From: Pseudosulfitobacter koreensis
GTDB lineage: Bacteria; Pseudomonadota; Alphaproteobacteria; Rhodobacterales; Rhodobacteraceae
Reading direction: 5' to 3'
DNA length: 64,000 nt
NCBI RefSeq assembly: GCF_024733015.1
Contig: NZ_JANKJG010000003.1
Coordinates: 186,001 to 250,000, forward strand
Shown: piece by piece, positions 54,587 to 63,776 of the stretch
How positions within the stretch are numbered: position 1 is the stretch's first letter
Layout of the letters: every line of letters starts with the position of its first letter
Program-made: the position numbers and the translations under genes
Notes under the pieces: model-generated
Told to the model about the DNA's origin: nothing
Database searches by the model: none
Seen by the model: only the letters and a program-made list of their open reading frames with translations

Positions 54587-55107
54587 AACAACAAAAACGC
54601 AAGCGTGGGTCGGTTCAGGAAGAACAGGCCCTGCGCCACCGCTGGGATGTGTCGCTGAACGCACTGGCCACCAGCGTGCCCTATATCGCCTACCTTGGCA
54701 TTGATTTCGACCGGCGCGGCGACGAGCTGACCGCGATCCTGCCGTTTCAGGAAAAGCTGATCGGCAACCCGTTCCTGCCCGCGATCCACGGCGGCGTGAC
54801 GGCTGCGTTTCTCGAGGTGACGGCGGTGATGACCCTGTCGCGGCACTATCTGTGGGAACGTCTGGAAAGCGGCGAGCTGGATCTGGACCGGCTGGACCAG
54901 GGCGAGGTGCCGCGCCTGCCCAAGACCATCGACTTTACCGTGGATTACCTGCGGTCCGGCCTGCCGCGCGATGCCTATGCGCGGGCGCGGATCAGCCGGG
55001 CGGGGCGGCGCTATGCCTCGGTCCATGTCGAGGCATGGCAGGACGATCACACGCGCCTGTTCGCGCAGGCAACGGGCCATTTCCTGATGCCGCAAAAGCG
55101 TGACTGA
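54583..55107 (+). CDS. Second PaaI-family hotdog thioesterase
   Basis: The 174-residue protein has a basic N-terminal extension (KQQKRKRGSVQEEQ) before a hotdog domain with GNPFLPAIHGGVTAAFLEVT near 60-80 and IDFTVDYLRSGLPRDAYARA. It is a paralog of the gene it overlaps (ATGA). The two may form a heteromer, as hotdog enzymes are obligate dimers, but this is inference. The MATE gene starts 8 bases before its end. Confidence 0.88.
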   Translation: MKQQKRKRGSVQEEQALRHRWDVSLNALATSVPYIAYLGIDFDRRGDELTAILPFQEKLIGNPFLPAIHGGVTAAFLEVTAVMTLSRHYLWERLESGELDLDRLDQGEVPRLPKTIDFTVDYLRSGLPRDAYARARISRAGRRYASVHVEAWQDDHTRLFAQATGHFLMPQKRD

Positions 55108-56446
55108 AACCGGCCCGCACGCGCCCGTATCTGCTGTGCCGCAGGCACCGATCACGCACCGGCGCGTGCTGGCGGTGGCCCTGCCCATCGTTCTGAGCAA
55201 TGCGACCGTGCCGATCCTGGGCGCGGTCGATGTGGGGGTGGTCGGGCAATTGGGCGAAGCGGCCCCGATCGGTGCGGTGGCATTGGGCGCGATCATCCTG
55301 ACTACGATCTATTGGATTTTCGGATTTCTGCGCATGGGCACCGTGGGCCTTGTCGGTCAAGCCGAAGGGGCAGGTGACAGCGCCGAGGTCTCGGCCCTGC
55401 TGACCCGCGCGCTGCTGATCGCGGGCGGTGGCGGTCTGGCGCTGATCGTGCTGCAACCGCTGCTGTTCTGGGGCGCCTTCGCGCTGTCCCCGGCGTCGGA
55501 TGAGGTCGAGGGGCTGACCCGGACCTATCTGACCATCCGCATCTGGTCCGCGCCCTTTGCCATCGCGGTCTTTGCCCTGACCGGCTGGCTGGTGGCGATG
55601 GAGCGGACCGCGGGCGTGTTCTGGATGCAGTTGGTGATGAACGGCACCAACATCCTGCTGGACCTGTGGTTCGTGCTGGGGCTGGACTGGGGCGTGGGCG
55701 GTGTGGCCTTTGCCACGGTGATCGCGGAGACGATTGGCGCGGGCATGGGGCTGTACCTGTGCCGTGACGCATTCTCGCGGCCCGACTGGCGCGACTGGAC
55801 GCGGGTGTTCGACCGGGCGGCGCTGATCCGCATGGCGCTGATCAACACCGATATCCTGATCCGCTCGGCGCTGCTGATGGCGATTTTTACGTCCTTTGTG
55901 TTCATGGGCGCAGGATTTGGCGATGTGACCTTGGCGGCGAACGAGGTGCTGGTGCAGTTCATGTACGTGACAGCACATGCGATGGATGGTTTCGCCTTTG
56001 CCGCCGAGACGCTGATCGCGCGGGCTTATGGTCGCCACGCGCCCGACCGTGTCAGGCGCTCGGCGCTGCTGACGTCATTTTGGGGGGCGGGGGCCGGTGT
56101 GCTGCTGGCGCTGGCCTTCGCGCTGGCGGGTCCCTGGCTGATCGACGTGATGGCCAAGGATGAAGCCGTGCGCGCGGTGGCGCGGACCTATCTGCCGTGG
56201 ATGGTGGCGGCGCCCGTGGTGGGCTGTGCCGCGTGGATGCTGGACGGGATATTTATCGGGGCCACGCGCGGTGCGGACATGCGCAACATGATGCTGGTGA
56301 GCTTTGCGGTCTACGTGGCCGTCGCCGTGGTCGCGGTGCCGCTGATGGGCAACCACGGGCTGTGGTTTTCGCTGCTGGTCAGCTTCGCCGCGCGCGGTGT
56401 GACGCTGGGCATCCGGTATCCGGCGCTGGAGCGTGGGGCGGCCTGA
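55100..56446 (+). CDS. MATE-family efflux transporter, GTG start
   Basis: The 448-residue integral membrane protein has twelve helices in two MatE halves (ALPIVLSNATVPILGAVDVG from about 28; ALINTDILIRSALLMAIF near 250) and resembles the DinF branch. It exports cationic or other small molecules by Na+ or H+ antiport; the substrate is unknown. The start is GTG at 55100, inside the upstream thioesterase gene, with no ATG at the expected place. Confidence 0.9.
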   Translation: MTETGPHAPVSAVPQAPITHRRVLAVALPIVLSNATVPILGAVDVGVVGQLGEAAPIGAVALGAIILTTIYWIFGFLRMGTVGLVGQAEGAGDSAEVSALLTRALLIAGGGGLALIVLQPLLFWGAFALSPASDEVEGLTRTYLTIRIWSAPFAIAVFALTGWLVAMERTAGVFWMQLVMNGTNILLDLWFVLGLDWGVGGVAFATVIAETIGAGMGLYLCRDAFSRPDWRDWTRVFDRAALIRMALINTDILIRSALLMAIFTSFVFMGAGFGDVTLAANEVLVQFMYVTAHAMDGFAFAAETLIARAYGRHAPDRVRRSALLTSFWGAGAGVLLALAFALAGPWLIDVMAKDEAVRAVARTYLPWMVAAPVVGCAAWMLDGIFIGATRGADMRNMMLVSFAVYVAVAVVAVPLMGNHGLWFSLLVSFAARGVTLGIRYPALERGAA

Positions 56447-56452
56447 GGGATC

Positions 56453-56512
56453 GGGGGCCAGCCCCCAAAGGCCTGCGGCCTTTTCCCCCGGGATATTTGG
56501 GGCCAAAAGAAA
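56453..56512 (+). repeat. Roseobacter intergenic repeat, copy 4
   Basis: Two hairpins (GGGGGCCAGCCCCC and AAAGGCCTGCGGCCTTT) are followed by CCCCCGGGATATTTGGGGCC and AAAAGAAA. The core end lies 6 bases from the pyrD stop codon, and the element separates convergent MATE and pyrD genes. Confidence 0.7.
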
Positions 56513-56518
56513 TCGGCG

Positions 56519-57562
56519 TCAGAGCCAGTCTTTGGTGTTGGTGCCCACCGCTTCGGCGACCGAGCTGAAGCCGTCCTGTTGCAGCAGCACATCCAGCCCT
56601 TTCGCGATGCGCGCGGCGAGGCTGAGGCCGCCGTAGACGAGGCCGGTATAGAGTTGTACCGCCGATGCGCCCGCGCGGATCTTGGCGTAGGCGTCGCGGG
56701 CCGAGCCGATGCCGCCGACGCCGATCAGCGGGATGTCGGTCAGGCTGTGCAGACGGGCCAGCGTGCGGGTGGATTTCTCGAAGAGCGGCGCGCCGGACAG
56801 TCCGCCTGCCTCGCCCGCATAACCGCTGCGCAATCCTGCGCGGTCGAGCGTGGTGTTGGTGGCGATGATCGCCGCGATGCGGGCGTCCTGGGCGACCTTG
56901 GCGATGTCGGCGAGATCCTGATCGGTGAGGTCCGGCGCGATCTTGAGGAACACAGGCACGTCGCCGCGCACTTTCATGACGCCATCGAGCAGGGCAGCCA
57001 GCGCCATCGGCCCTTGCAGGTCGCGCAGCTTTTCGGTGTTGGGCGACGAGACGTTGACGGTCGCGAAGTCGATGTGGTTTCTCGCAGACTGCAGCACGCG
57101 GGCGAAATCCTCGGCGCGGTTGGCGCTGTCCTTGTTGGCACCGAGGTTCAGGCCTACGGGGATCGTCCGCTGCGCGCGGGCCAGACGTGCGACGATGGCC
57201 ACGGCCCCGTCGTTGTTGAACCCGAAGCGGTTGATCGCGGCGCTGTCCTCGGTCAACCGGAACAGACGCGGTTTGGCGTTGCCGGGCTGGGGCAGGGGCG
57301 TCGCGGCCCCGACCTCGATAAAGCCGAAGCCCGCGCGCGTCAGTGGGCGGATGGCGGTCGCGTTCTTGTCGAAGCCCGCCGCCAGACCGACCGGGTTGGG
57401 CAGCGTCAGCCCCGCGATATGCGTGGTCAGACGGGGAGAGGACACGGGACCGGGCAGGGCCGCGAAGGGCGTGTGCAAGGCGCGCAGCGCGAGCCCATGC
57501 GCCCGTTCCGGATCGACCCGGCGCAGGGCGGCAAGGCCCAGTTTCTCGATCCCGCGTTTCAT
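56519..57562 (-). CDS. pyrD: Dihydroorotate dehydrogenase (quinone), class 2
   Basis: PyrD oxidises dihydroorotate to orotate with FMN, passing electrons to quinone. The 347-residue protein has the N-terminal membrane-associating helices of class 2 enzymes (about 1-40), [38 protein letters not shown] with the catalytic Ser, and [23 protein letters not shown] for FMN phosphate. The ATG overlaps the DUF1330 stop as ATGA (57559-57562). Confidence 0.96.
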   Translation of the reverse strand: MKRGIEKLGLAALRRVDPERAHGLALRALHTPFAALPGPVSSPRLTTHIAGLTLPNPVGLAAGFDKNATAIRPLTRAGFGFIEVGAATPLPQPGNAKPRLFRLTEDSAAINRFGFNNDGAVAIVARLARAQRTIPVGLNLGANKDSANRAEDFARVLQSARNHIDFATVNVSSPNTEKLRDLQGPMALAALLDGVMKVRGDVPVFLKIAPDLTDQDLADIAKVAQDARIAAIIATNTTLDRAGLRSGYAGEAGGLSGAPLFEKSTRTLARLHSLTDIPLIGVGGIGSARDAYAKIRAGASAVQLYTGLVYGGLSLAARIAKGLDVLLQQDGFSSVAEAVGTNTKDWL

Positions 57563-58005
57563 CCGAAGGTCGCGCCGCCCTTGGCGGGCGACGTGCGGAT
57601 CAGGCGCGAGGTCAGGACCGCCGCCTGACGGTGGATCACGGCCTTTTTGTAATCGGGGTCGGTGACCATCGCGAGGAACGCCTTGGCGTCGGGGTAGCGC
57701 GCAATAAAGCAGGCATCCCAAACCTCATCCGCAGGGCCGATCAGCGTGGTCTGGAACTTGCCGCGCCACAGGATGCTGCCGCCCAGTCGTGCAACCACGG
57801 GGCCCGACTCGCGCCCGTAGTTGGCGTAGGCTTCTGCGCCGCTGAGGCCCTTGTCTGCGAGCGCGTGGTCGTCCGGATAGGCAGCGTGTTCGCGAAAGCG
57901 CACGAGGTTGAGCATTTCGATCGGATGATCGCGGGGCAGGTCCTTGAACGCGTCGAACTGTGCGCGTTCGGGGTCGATGTATCTGTGGGTCTTTTGGTCG
58001 GTCAT
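57559..58005 (-). CDS. DUF1330 family protein
   Basis: The 148-residue protein has a ferredoxin-like dimeric alpha+beta-barrel pattern: [12 protein letters not shown] at 27-38, the [21 protein letters not shown] helix and strand, and [29 protein letters not shown]1330 proteins are related to EthD/monooxygenase-type barrels and have no settled function. AGGTG precedes ATG 58003-58005. It overlaps both neighbours by 4 bases, in a DUF952-DUF1330-pyrD operon. Confidence 0.85.
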   Translation of the reverse strand: MTDQKTHRYIDPERAQFDAFKDLPRDHPIEMLNLVRFREHAAYPDDHALADKGLSGAEAYANYGRESGPVVARLGGSILWRGKFQTTLIGPADEVWDACFIARYPDAKAFLAMVTDPDYKKAVIHRQAAVLTSRLIRTSPAKGGATFG

Positions 58006-58340
58006 AGAACACCTGCGGGGAATTGATGGACGCCGTCTTGCAGGGGCAGGGGTTGCGCCCAGGCCACGTCGTCCAGTTTCAGGGGGCGGTAGAGATGCGG
58101 AAAGAGCGCGCCACCGCGCGACGGCTCCCACACCAGCTTGTCGCCCAGAGCGTCGGCCTCGAGCCCCAGCAGCCACAGATCGTCTTCGTCTGCGAAATGC
58201 TTGGCCGCGGTTTCGGCAGCCTGTTCGGGCGTGGAGAAGTGCAGATAGCCATCGGCGATGTCGATTGGCGCGCCCAGGGTCTCGCCCTGATTGCGCAGCT
58301 CTTGCCATTCATCGTCACGGAATATTTTCAGGATCAGCAT
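58002..58340 (-). CDS. DUF952 family protein
   Basis: The 112-residue protein starts LILKIFRDDEWQ and has the family stretch DGYLHFSTPEQAAETAAKHFA and PHLYRPLKLDDV. DUF952 is thought to be related to glutathione S-transferase-like or ADP-ribosyltransferase-like folds; no activity is established. ATG 58338-58340 is chosen to fit the family N-terminus. It is the first gene of the DUF952-DUF1330-pyrD operon. Confidence 0.85.
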   Translation of the reverse strand: MLILKIFRDDEWQELRNQGETLGAPIDIADGYLHFSTPEQAAETAAKHFADEDDLWLLGLEADALGDKLVWEPSRGGALFPHLYRPLKLDDVAWAQPLPLQDGVHQFPAGVL

Positions 58341-58489
58341 GGTGCACTGATGCCGTGCGCCCAAGCCATGGTCAAGCGGGCACGGCTGCCTGTACGTCAT
58401 TCCGCCGTTCCGTAACATCGGTTTTGACTCTTATTCAGCGCAGCGCCAGAGTGTTTTCAATACCAACACAACCTACAGGGGGACCAGAC

Positions 58490-60049
58490 ATGCTTATGCG
58501 TCTGACACAGACTGTGGCGGCCATCGCGCTGACCGCAGGGACGGCCTCGGCGGATTATGCGCTGACTATTCTGCACACGAACGATTTCCATGCGCGCTTC
58601 GAGCCGATCAGCAAGTACGACAGCGGCTGCAGCGCCGAGGACAATGCGGCCGGTGAATGCTTTGGCGGCACCGCGCGGCTGGTGAACGCGATCAAGGACG
58701 CCAAGGCGCGGTCGGACAATTCCATCCTCGTCGATGGCGGCGACCAGTTCCAGGGCACGCTGTTCTATACCTATTACAAGGGCAAGCTTGCCGCCGAGAT
58801 GATGAACAAGCTGGGCTATGACGCGATGACCGTGGGCAACCACGAATTCGACGATGGCCCCGAAGTGCTGGCCGGGTTCATCGACGCGGTCGAGTTTCCG
58901 ATCCTGATGTCGAACGCCGATGTCTCGGGCGAGCCGCTGTTGGCTGACAAGCTGGCGAAATCGGTCGTGATCGAACGCAATGGCGAACAGATCGGTCTGA
59001 TCGGTCTGACGCCCCAGGACACGGATGAGCTGGCGAGCCCCGGTCCCAACGTGACCTTTTCCGATCCGGCGGAGGCCGTTCAGGGCGAGGTCGACAAGCT
59101 GACCGCAGAGGGTGTGAACAAGATCATCGTGCTGTCGCACTCGGGCTACGGCGTAGATCAGCGCGTGGCTGAGAACACGACGGGCGTCGATGTGATCGTC
59201 GGCGGTCACTCGAACACGCTGCTGAGCAACACCGCTGAAGGTGCCGAAGGGCCCTATCCCACGATGGTGGGCGCGACCGCGATCGTGCAGGCCTATGCCT
59301 ATGGCAAGTTTCTGGGCGAGCTGAATGTCACCTTTGATGACGAAGGCAACGTGATCGAAGCCAAGGGCGAGCCGCTGCTGATGGACGCCACGGTCGCCGA
59401 GGACGAAGCGACGGTCGCACGCATCGCCGAAGCCGCCAAGCCGCTGGACGAGATCCGCAACCGTGTCGTGGCCGAAGCGTCGGCACCCATTGGCGGCGAC
59501 CGCGAAGCCTGCCGTGCGATGGAATGCTCGATGGGCTCGCTGATTGCAGATGCGATGCTGGCGCGGGTCAAAGATCAGGGCATCGAGATCGCGATCCAGA
59601 ACGGCGGCGGCATCCGTGCGTCGATCGACGAGGGCCCGATCACCATGGGCGAAGTGCTGACCGTGCTGCCGTTCCAGAACACGCTGTCGACCTTCCAGGT
59701 GACGGGCGCCACGGTCGTCGAGGCGCTGGAAAACGGTGTCAGTCAGATCGAAGAGGGCGCGGGCCGCTTTGCGCAGGTCGCGGGACTGACCTATGCGTTC
59801 GATGCGTCCAAGCCGGTGGGCGAGCGGGTGTCCGACGTGATGGTCGGCGGCGCGCCGATTGATCCCGACAAGACCTATGGCGTGGTGTCCAACAACTATG
59901 TCCGCAACGGCGGCGACGGCTACAAGATGTTTGTCGATGCGCAAAACGCCTATGACTTCGGGCCTGATGTTGCGGATGTGACGGCGGAATATCTGGCGGC
60001 TCAGGGGCCGTTCACGCCGGTCACGGACGGGCGTATCACCGTGAAGTAA
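58490..60049 (+). CDS. Secreted 5'-nucleotidase / 2',3'-cyclic phosphodiesterase family protein
   Basis: The 519-residue periplasmic metallophosphoesterase has a signal peptide (cleavage near TASA at 20-23), the dinuclear metal motifs TILHTNDFHARFEP, VDGGDQFQGT, VGNHEFDDG, LSHSGYG and GGHSNTLL, and a C-terminal nucleotidase domain with IQNGGGIRAS and NNYVRNGGDGYKMF. It would release phosphate and nucleosides from extracellular nucleotides, feeding the salvage enzymes seen elsewhere in the window. AGGGGG is 7 bases before ATG 58490. A strong terminator follows. Confidence 0.93.
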   Translation: MLMRLTQTVAAIALTAGTASADYALTILHTNDFHARFEPISKYDSGCSAEDNAAGECFGGTARLVNAIKDAKARSDNSILVDGGDQFQGTLFYTYYKGKLAAEMMNKLGYDAMTVGNHEFDDGPEVLAGFIDAVEFPILMSNADVSGEPLLADKLAKSVVIERNGEQIGLIGLTPQDTDELASPGPNVTFSDPAEAVQGEVDKLTAEGVNKIIVLSHSGYGVDQRVAENTTGVDVIVGGHSNTLLSNTAEGAEGPYPTMVGATAIVQAYAYGKFLGELNVTFDDEGNVIEAKGEPLLMDATVAEDEATVARIAEAAKPLDEIRNRVVAEASAPIGGDREACRAMECSMGSLIADAMLARVKDQGIEIAIQNGGGIRASIDEGPITMGEVLTVLPFQNTLSTFQVTGATVVEALENGVSQIEEGAGRFAQVAGLTYAFDASKPVGERVSDVMVGGAPIDPDKTYGVVSNNYVRNGGDGYKMFVDAQNAYDFGPDVADVTAEYLAAQGPFTPVTDGRITVK

Positions 60050-60075
60050 CGGTCTGCCAATACATTGCCACTCAG

Positions 60076-60108
60076 GGGCGCGCGGGCATTGCCTTGCGCG
60101 CCCTTTTT
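60076..60108 (+). terminator. Rho-independent terminator of the nucleotidase gene
   Basis: GGGCGCGC and GCGCGCCC form an 8-bp stem with a 12-base loop, followed by five T residues. Confidence 0.8.
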
Positions 60109-60119
60109 CATGTGTCGCT

Positions 60120-61388
60120 TCAGTTGGCGGCGGCGGTTTCCGCTTCGGCCTGAACCTCGGCCTCGGATGCGCCAAGGGCTGCGGTCTGGGGCGTGCTGCC
60201 ACGCCCCCCCGGTGCCACCTGAAACGCGGTCTTGTCGGCCTCGTCCACCGCCACGCGCCGCGAGATCCGCCAGAGCGTGTAGACGATGACCAGCACATGC
60301 GCGCCTGCCGTCACGATGAACAGCGCCCGGTCCGCGAAAGCGTACATCGCCCAGCCCGCGACCAAGGGACCGATGATGCCGCCGCCGCCGTAAAGCAGCA
60401 GCAGACCGCCCGAGATCTGGATCGACGTGCCGGGGGTCGCGTGGTCGTTGGCGTGTGCCACGATCACCGGGTACATCGCAAAGATCGACCCGCCGAGGAT
60501 CGCGGCCAAAATGAAGTTGGGGATGCGCCCCTGCGGTGCGATGGTGATGAACAGGATGTCGGCGATCAGTGCTGCAAGGGCGATCCCCACCAGCACCTTG
60601 CGCCGGTCCATCCGGTCGCTGAGGATGCCCACGGGGATCTGCGCCAGCGCGCCGGCCAGGATCGGCAGCGAGGTAAAGAAGGCGACCGCGGCCAGCACCA
60701 GCCCGGTGCGTTCCGCATAGACCGGAGCCAGCGCGCCGAAGGCCGAGTTGCTGACACCGACCCAGAAGACCGCAAACACAGCCACCGGCGAATTGCGCCA
60801 GAGCGTGCGCAGGTCAAGCTTGGCTGCGACCAGCGGTGCGGGGTTCGAACTGGACGACAGCGCCGTGGGCACCAGCGCGAGGCAGTAGAATATCGCCCCC
60901 ACCGCAAAGAACAGAAAGCCCGAGGTGTCGCCCAGCGTCAGCGTCATCTGCCCCGCAGTCACGGCTCCCAGATTGACCATCGTGTAAACGCCGAAGATGC
61001 GACCGCGCTGGTCGGGGGCGGCCTGATCGCTCAGCCAGCTTTCGACGATCATCGCCGCACCGGCAAAGCAGAACCCGCAGACGCCGCGCAGGATGATCCA
61101 TGTCCAGGGCGTCACCATGATCGCAGAGCCCAGCATCGACACCGCCGCAATCGCCGCCATCGCGCCGAAGGCCCGCACATGGCCCACGTTCGCCACCAGT
61201 CGCGGCGTCTGCACGCAGCCCGCCATGTAGCCCACGGCCCAGCCGGTGCCGAGCAGACCGAGAGAGAAGGCCGAGAACCCTTCGGCACTGCCGCGCACCG
61301 GCAGGATCAGCCCGTTGATCCCCCCCGCGAACAGCAGAAAGGAAGAGCCGAGCAGCAGGGCAAAGACAGGCAGGAAATGGCGGATCAT
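60120..61388 (-). CDS. MFS transporter
   Basis: The 422-residue protein has twelve membrane helices, the cytoplasmic loop GILSDRMDRRKVLVG (the MFS motif A) between helices 8 and 9 and a hydrophilic C-terminal tail rich in Ala and Glu. It resembles the YcaD/UMF1-like branch with unknown substrate. The ATG 61386-61388 has GGAAA upstream and overlaps a possible small upstream ORF by 4 bases. Confidence 0.88.
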   Translation of the reverse strand: MIRHFLPVFALLLGSSFLLFAGGINGLILPVRGSAEGFSAFSLGLLGTGWAVGYMAGCVQTPRLVANVGHVRAFGAMAAIAAVSMLGSAIMVTPWTWIILRGVCGFCFAGAAMIVESWLSDQAAPDQRGRIFGVYTMVNLGAVTAGQMTLTLGDTSGFLFFAVGAIFYCLALVPTALSSSSNPAPLVAAKLDLRTLWRNSPVAVFAVFWVGVSNSAFGALAPVYAERTGLVLAAVAFFTSLPILAGALAQIPVGILSDRMDRRKVLVGIALAALIADILFITIAPQGRIPNFILAAILGGSIFAMYPVIVAHANDHATPGTSIQISGGLLLLYGGGGIIGPLVAGWAMYAFADRALFIVTAGAHVLVIVYTLWRISRRVAVDEADKTAFQVAPGGRGSTPQTAALGASEAEVQAEAETAAAN

Positions 61389-61495
61389 GCGAACGGTTTC
61401 CAATAGGTCAGAATTGCGCGCAGTCTGCGCAGCTTTGGCCCGAGTTGCAAACCGATCAACCGCACGCCCCAGGGGTCCATCGTGTAAAATCCCAT
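61385..61495 (-). CDS. Possible small ORF coupled to the MFS gene
   Basis: A 36-codon frame MGFYTMDPWGVRLIGLQLGP... ends TGA at 61385-61387, overlapping the MFS ATG as ATGA. AGGG lies just before the ATG, and an internal ATG (MDPWGV) has GGGA at better spacing. The product is Leu/Arg-rich with several aromatic residues. It may be a translated leader peptide or simply an upstream open frame. Confidence 0.35.
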   Translation of the reverse strand: MGFYTMDPWGVRLIGLQLGPKLRRLRAILTYWKPFA

Positions 61496-61580
61496 GCGCC
61501 CTGCGGGTTGCCCGAAACCTGTGCCCCTGATCTGCGCAGAGGTCTTGGTTCTGGGCATGCGATTGCCTAGGTTGCAGGTC

Positions 61581-62237
61581 ATGTGTGGACGACTTGCCGT
61601 GACCCTGCCGACCGACGCGATGGCGCAACTGTTCGCGGCAGCGCCGGCGAACGATTTGCCGGATGTGCCCAACTACAACGTCTGCCCGACCGACCCGGTG
61701 CACGTGATCCGCAGCGATGGCGCGCACCGCGCGCTGATGCCGATGCGCTGGGGGTTCATCCCGCAGTGGTACAAACAGCCCAATGACGGCCCGCTTTTGA
61801 TCAATGCGCGCGCCGAAACCATCGCGGACAAGCCCGCCTTTCGCGCCGCCTGCCGCGAACGGCGCTGCGTGGTGCTGGCAACGGGCTTCTTTGAATGGAC
61901 CAAGGACGCCGAGGGCAACCGTCTGCCGTGGTACATCACCCGCCGGGATGGCGCGCCGCTGGCGCTGGCCGCGATCTGGCAGGATTGGGGGGCGGATGTG
62001 CAGCGGACCTGTGCGGTCGTCACCACGCAGGCCAACAGCGCCATGTCGCAGATCCACCACAGAATGCCCGTGGTGCTAGCGCCTGAACAGCTGCCGCTTT
62101 GGCTGGGCGAAGAGGGCAAGGGGGCCGCTCGTCTGATGCAGCCCGCGCCCGAAGATACATTGCAGATGCACCGCGTCGGCACGGCCGTGAACTCCAACCG
62201 CGCATCAGGGCCCGAGTTGATCGAGCCCTTTGACTGA
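61581..62237 (+). CDS. yedK: SOS response-associated peptidase (YedK/HMCES family)
   Basis: YedK/HMCES proteins shield abasic sites in single-stranded DNA by a thiazolidine link to Cys2. The 218-residue protein starts MCGRLAV, leaving Cys2 after Met removal, and has INARAETI with the Asn/Glu pair, GFFEWTKD and IHHRMPVVL with the active-site His. The start is fixed by the need for Cys2; the frame open upstream from 61494 must not be translated for activity. The ribosome site is weak. Confidence 0.93.
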   Translation: MCGRLAVTLPTDAMAQLFAAAPANDLPDVPNYNVCPTDPVHVIRSDGAHRALMPMRWGFIPQWYKQPNDGPLLINARAETIADKPAFRAACRERRCVVLATGFFEWTKDAEGNRLPWYITRRDGAPLALAAIWQDWGADVQRTCAVVTTQANSAMSQIHHRMPVVLAPEQLPLWLGEEGKGAARLMQPAPEDTLQMHRVGTAVNSNRASGPELIEPFD

Positions 62238-62254
62238 CACGCGCAAAACGACCC

Positions 62255-62275
62255 GCTTGCGGGGGTGCCGCAAGC
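62255..62275. terminator. Convergent hairpin terminator
   Basis: GCTTGCGG and CCGCAAGC form a perfect 8-bp stem with a 5-base loop between the YedK and cupredoxin-like genes. No T-run follows. Confidence 0.5.
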
Positions 62276-62306
62276 AGGGCCGAAAGCAACGCCATGAACC
62301 GCAGGC

Positions 62307-62678
62307 TTAGTCTCTGAGCAGTGCCGAGTTGAAGCTGATGGAACCTGATGCAGGTGCCTCGCCGGTCTCGGCCCCTTCGGCAGAGGTGTCGACGATAAAG
62401 AAGTCTGTCGCCATGCCATCTGAAATCAAGACCGATTGCTCGCCTTGCGCAGCAAGCGGCCCGACGCTCCAGCCGTCGTCCTGAGCGACGATCGACTGTT
62501 CGGTCTCGGTCGCGTTTACGAAATTGACGACATCGCCGGGCGTCACGTAGGTGATTTGGGGAAAGAACGCAGCGCCCAGTACCATGACGGTATGGGTCTG
62601 GCCTTCGGCATGGGCGGCAGGGGCCAGAACCGCGCTGAAAGAGGCGGCGATGGCCAGTACTTTGATCGAATGCAGCAT
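62307..62678 (-). CDS. Secreted cupredoxin-like protein lacking copper ligands
   Basis: The 123-residue protein has a signal peptide (SIKVLAIAASFSAVLAPAAHA, cleavage near 22-24) and a plastocyanin-like core (PQITYVTPGDVVNFVNATET). In cupredoxins a His follows the WVNND-like strand and a Cys-His-Met loop closes the site; here the His position is Gln (TEQSIVAQDD), there is no Cys at all, and the C-terminal loop reads DFFIVDTSAEG. Copper electron transfer is therefore unlikely; a structural or ligand-binding role is open. AGGAG precedes the ATG at 62676-62678. Confidence 0.75.
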   Translation of the reverse strand: MLHSIKVLAIAASFSAVLAPAAHAEGQTHTVMVLGAAFFPQITYVTPGDVVNFVNATETEQSIVAQDDGWSVGPLAAQGEQSVLISDGMATDFFIVDTSAEGAETGEAPASGSISFNSALLRD

Positions 62679-62778
62679 TTCTATGCTCCTGTTTGGTCCG
62701 GCCCCACCCGAAAACACGTGATCGCACGCCTAAGCGGAGAATGCGGCGGAATTGCGGCGCGCTCCGGTCAGATCTGCG

Positions 62779-63672
62779 TCATTGGTGCGGGCCGTTGCCG
62801 GTCTGCGCGGTCAGCCAGGCACGAAACGACCGCAGCGGCGCCTGCGTCGCACGCTCGGACGGCCAGACGAGGTAATAGGTGCCGATGCTCTCCGAAGTCT
62901 GCGCCGAGGCCAGCGCCAGTTGCCCGCTGTCGAGATAGGGTTGCGCCACGAATGTCGGCAGCAGCGCGACCCCCATGCCGTGAATGGCGGCCTGCGCCAT
63001 CGTCGAAAACTGGTCGAACTGCATCCCCGGCGGCAGATCGCCGGTCCACCCCTGGGCCGCCATCCAGCGCGCCCAGCCCTTTGGCCGGGTTTCCAGATGC
63101 AAGAGCGGCTGGGCCGCGATCTGCGCGGTGGTGGCGTGGTGCAAAAGGTCAGGCGCGCAGACCGGCACCACGGTTTCGGGCATCAGGGCCATGTGGTCGG
63201 CACCGGACCAATCCTCGCGGCCAAAGTGGATGGCGGCGTCGAACCGGCTGGCGCGAAAATCGAACGGCGCCAGCCGGGTCGACAGGTTCACCGTCACCTC
63301 TGGATGGGTGCGGGCGAAATCTTGCAGGCGCGGTGCCAACCAGTGCATGCCGAAGGCTGGCAGGATCGCAAGGTTCAGCGCGCCGCCGTCCGGGTTGGTG
63401 CGCGCCGCGACGGACGCCGCCGCCAGCCGATGCAGGATTTCACGCACGGAACGCGCATATTCCCGCCCCACAGGCGTCAGAACCAGCGCACGGCCTTCGC
63501 GCTGAACCAGCTTTGCACCTATCTGATCTTCCAGGCTGCGCAACTGGCGGCTGACCCCGCTTTGGGTCAGCGACAACTCCTGTGCTGCGGCGGTGGCCGA
63601 TCCCAGACGCGCGACGGCTTCGAAGGCCATCAGCGCGCCGGTCGAGGGCAGAAAACGGCGGGGGGCGATCAT
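62779..63672 (-). CDS. LysR-family regulator, GcvA-like, divergent from gcdH
   Basis: The 297-residue protein has the LysR winged helix-turn-helix (GALMAFEAVARLGSATAAAQ with LSLTQSGVSRQLRSLE) and a two-subdomain effector domain of the GcvA type. It is divergent from a glutaryl-CoA dehydrogenase gene with 104 bases between starts, the arrangement of GcdR-type regulators that activate gcdH in response to glutarate or glutaryl-CoA. That specificity is inferred from position only. Confidence 0.9.
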   Translation of the reverse strand: MIAPRRFLPSTGALMAFEAVARLGSATAAAQELSLTQSGVSRQLRSLEDQIGAKLVQREGRALVLTPVGREYARSVREILHRLAAASVAARTNPDGGALNLAILPAFGMHWLAPRLQDFARTHPEVTVNLSTRLAPFDFRASRFDAAIHFGREDWSGADHMALMPETVVPVCAPDLLHHATTAQIAAQPLLHLETRPKGWARWMAAQGWTGDLPPGMQFDQFSTMAQAAIHGMGVALLPTFVAQPYLDSGQLALASAQTSESIGTYYLVWPSERATQAPLRSFRAWLTAQTGNGPHQ

Positions 63673-63776
63673 CTATGACCAATCCTCATGTATCGCAGGA
63701 CGGATCATTGTTAGAACTTGGCGCGTTTCTTTGCAATACTGGGTGAAATTCAACAGATTCGAGAAAGAGGTACGCC

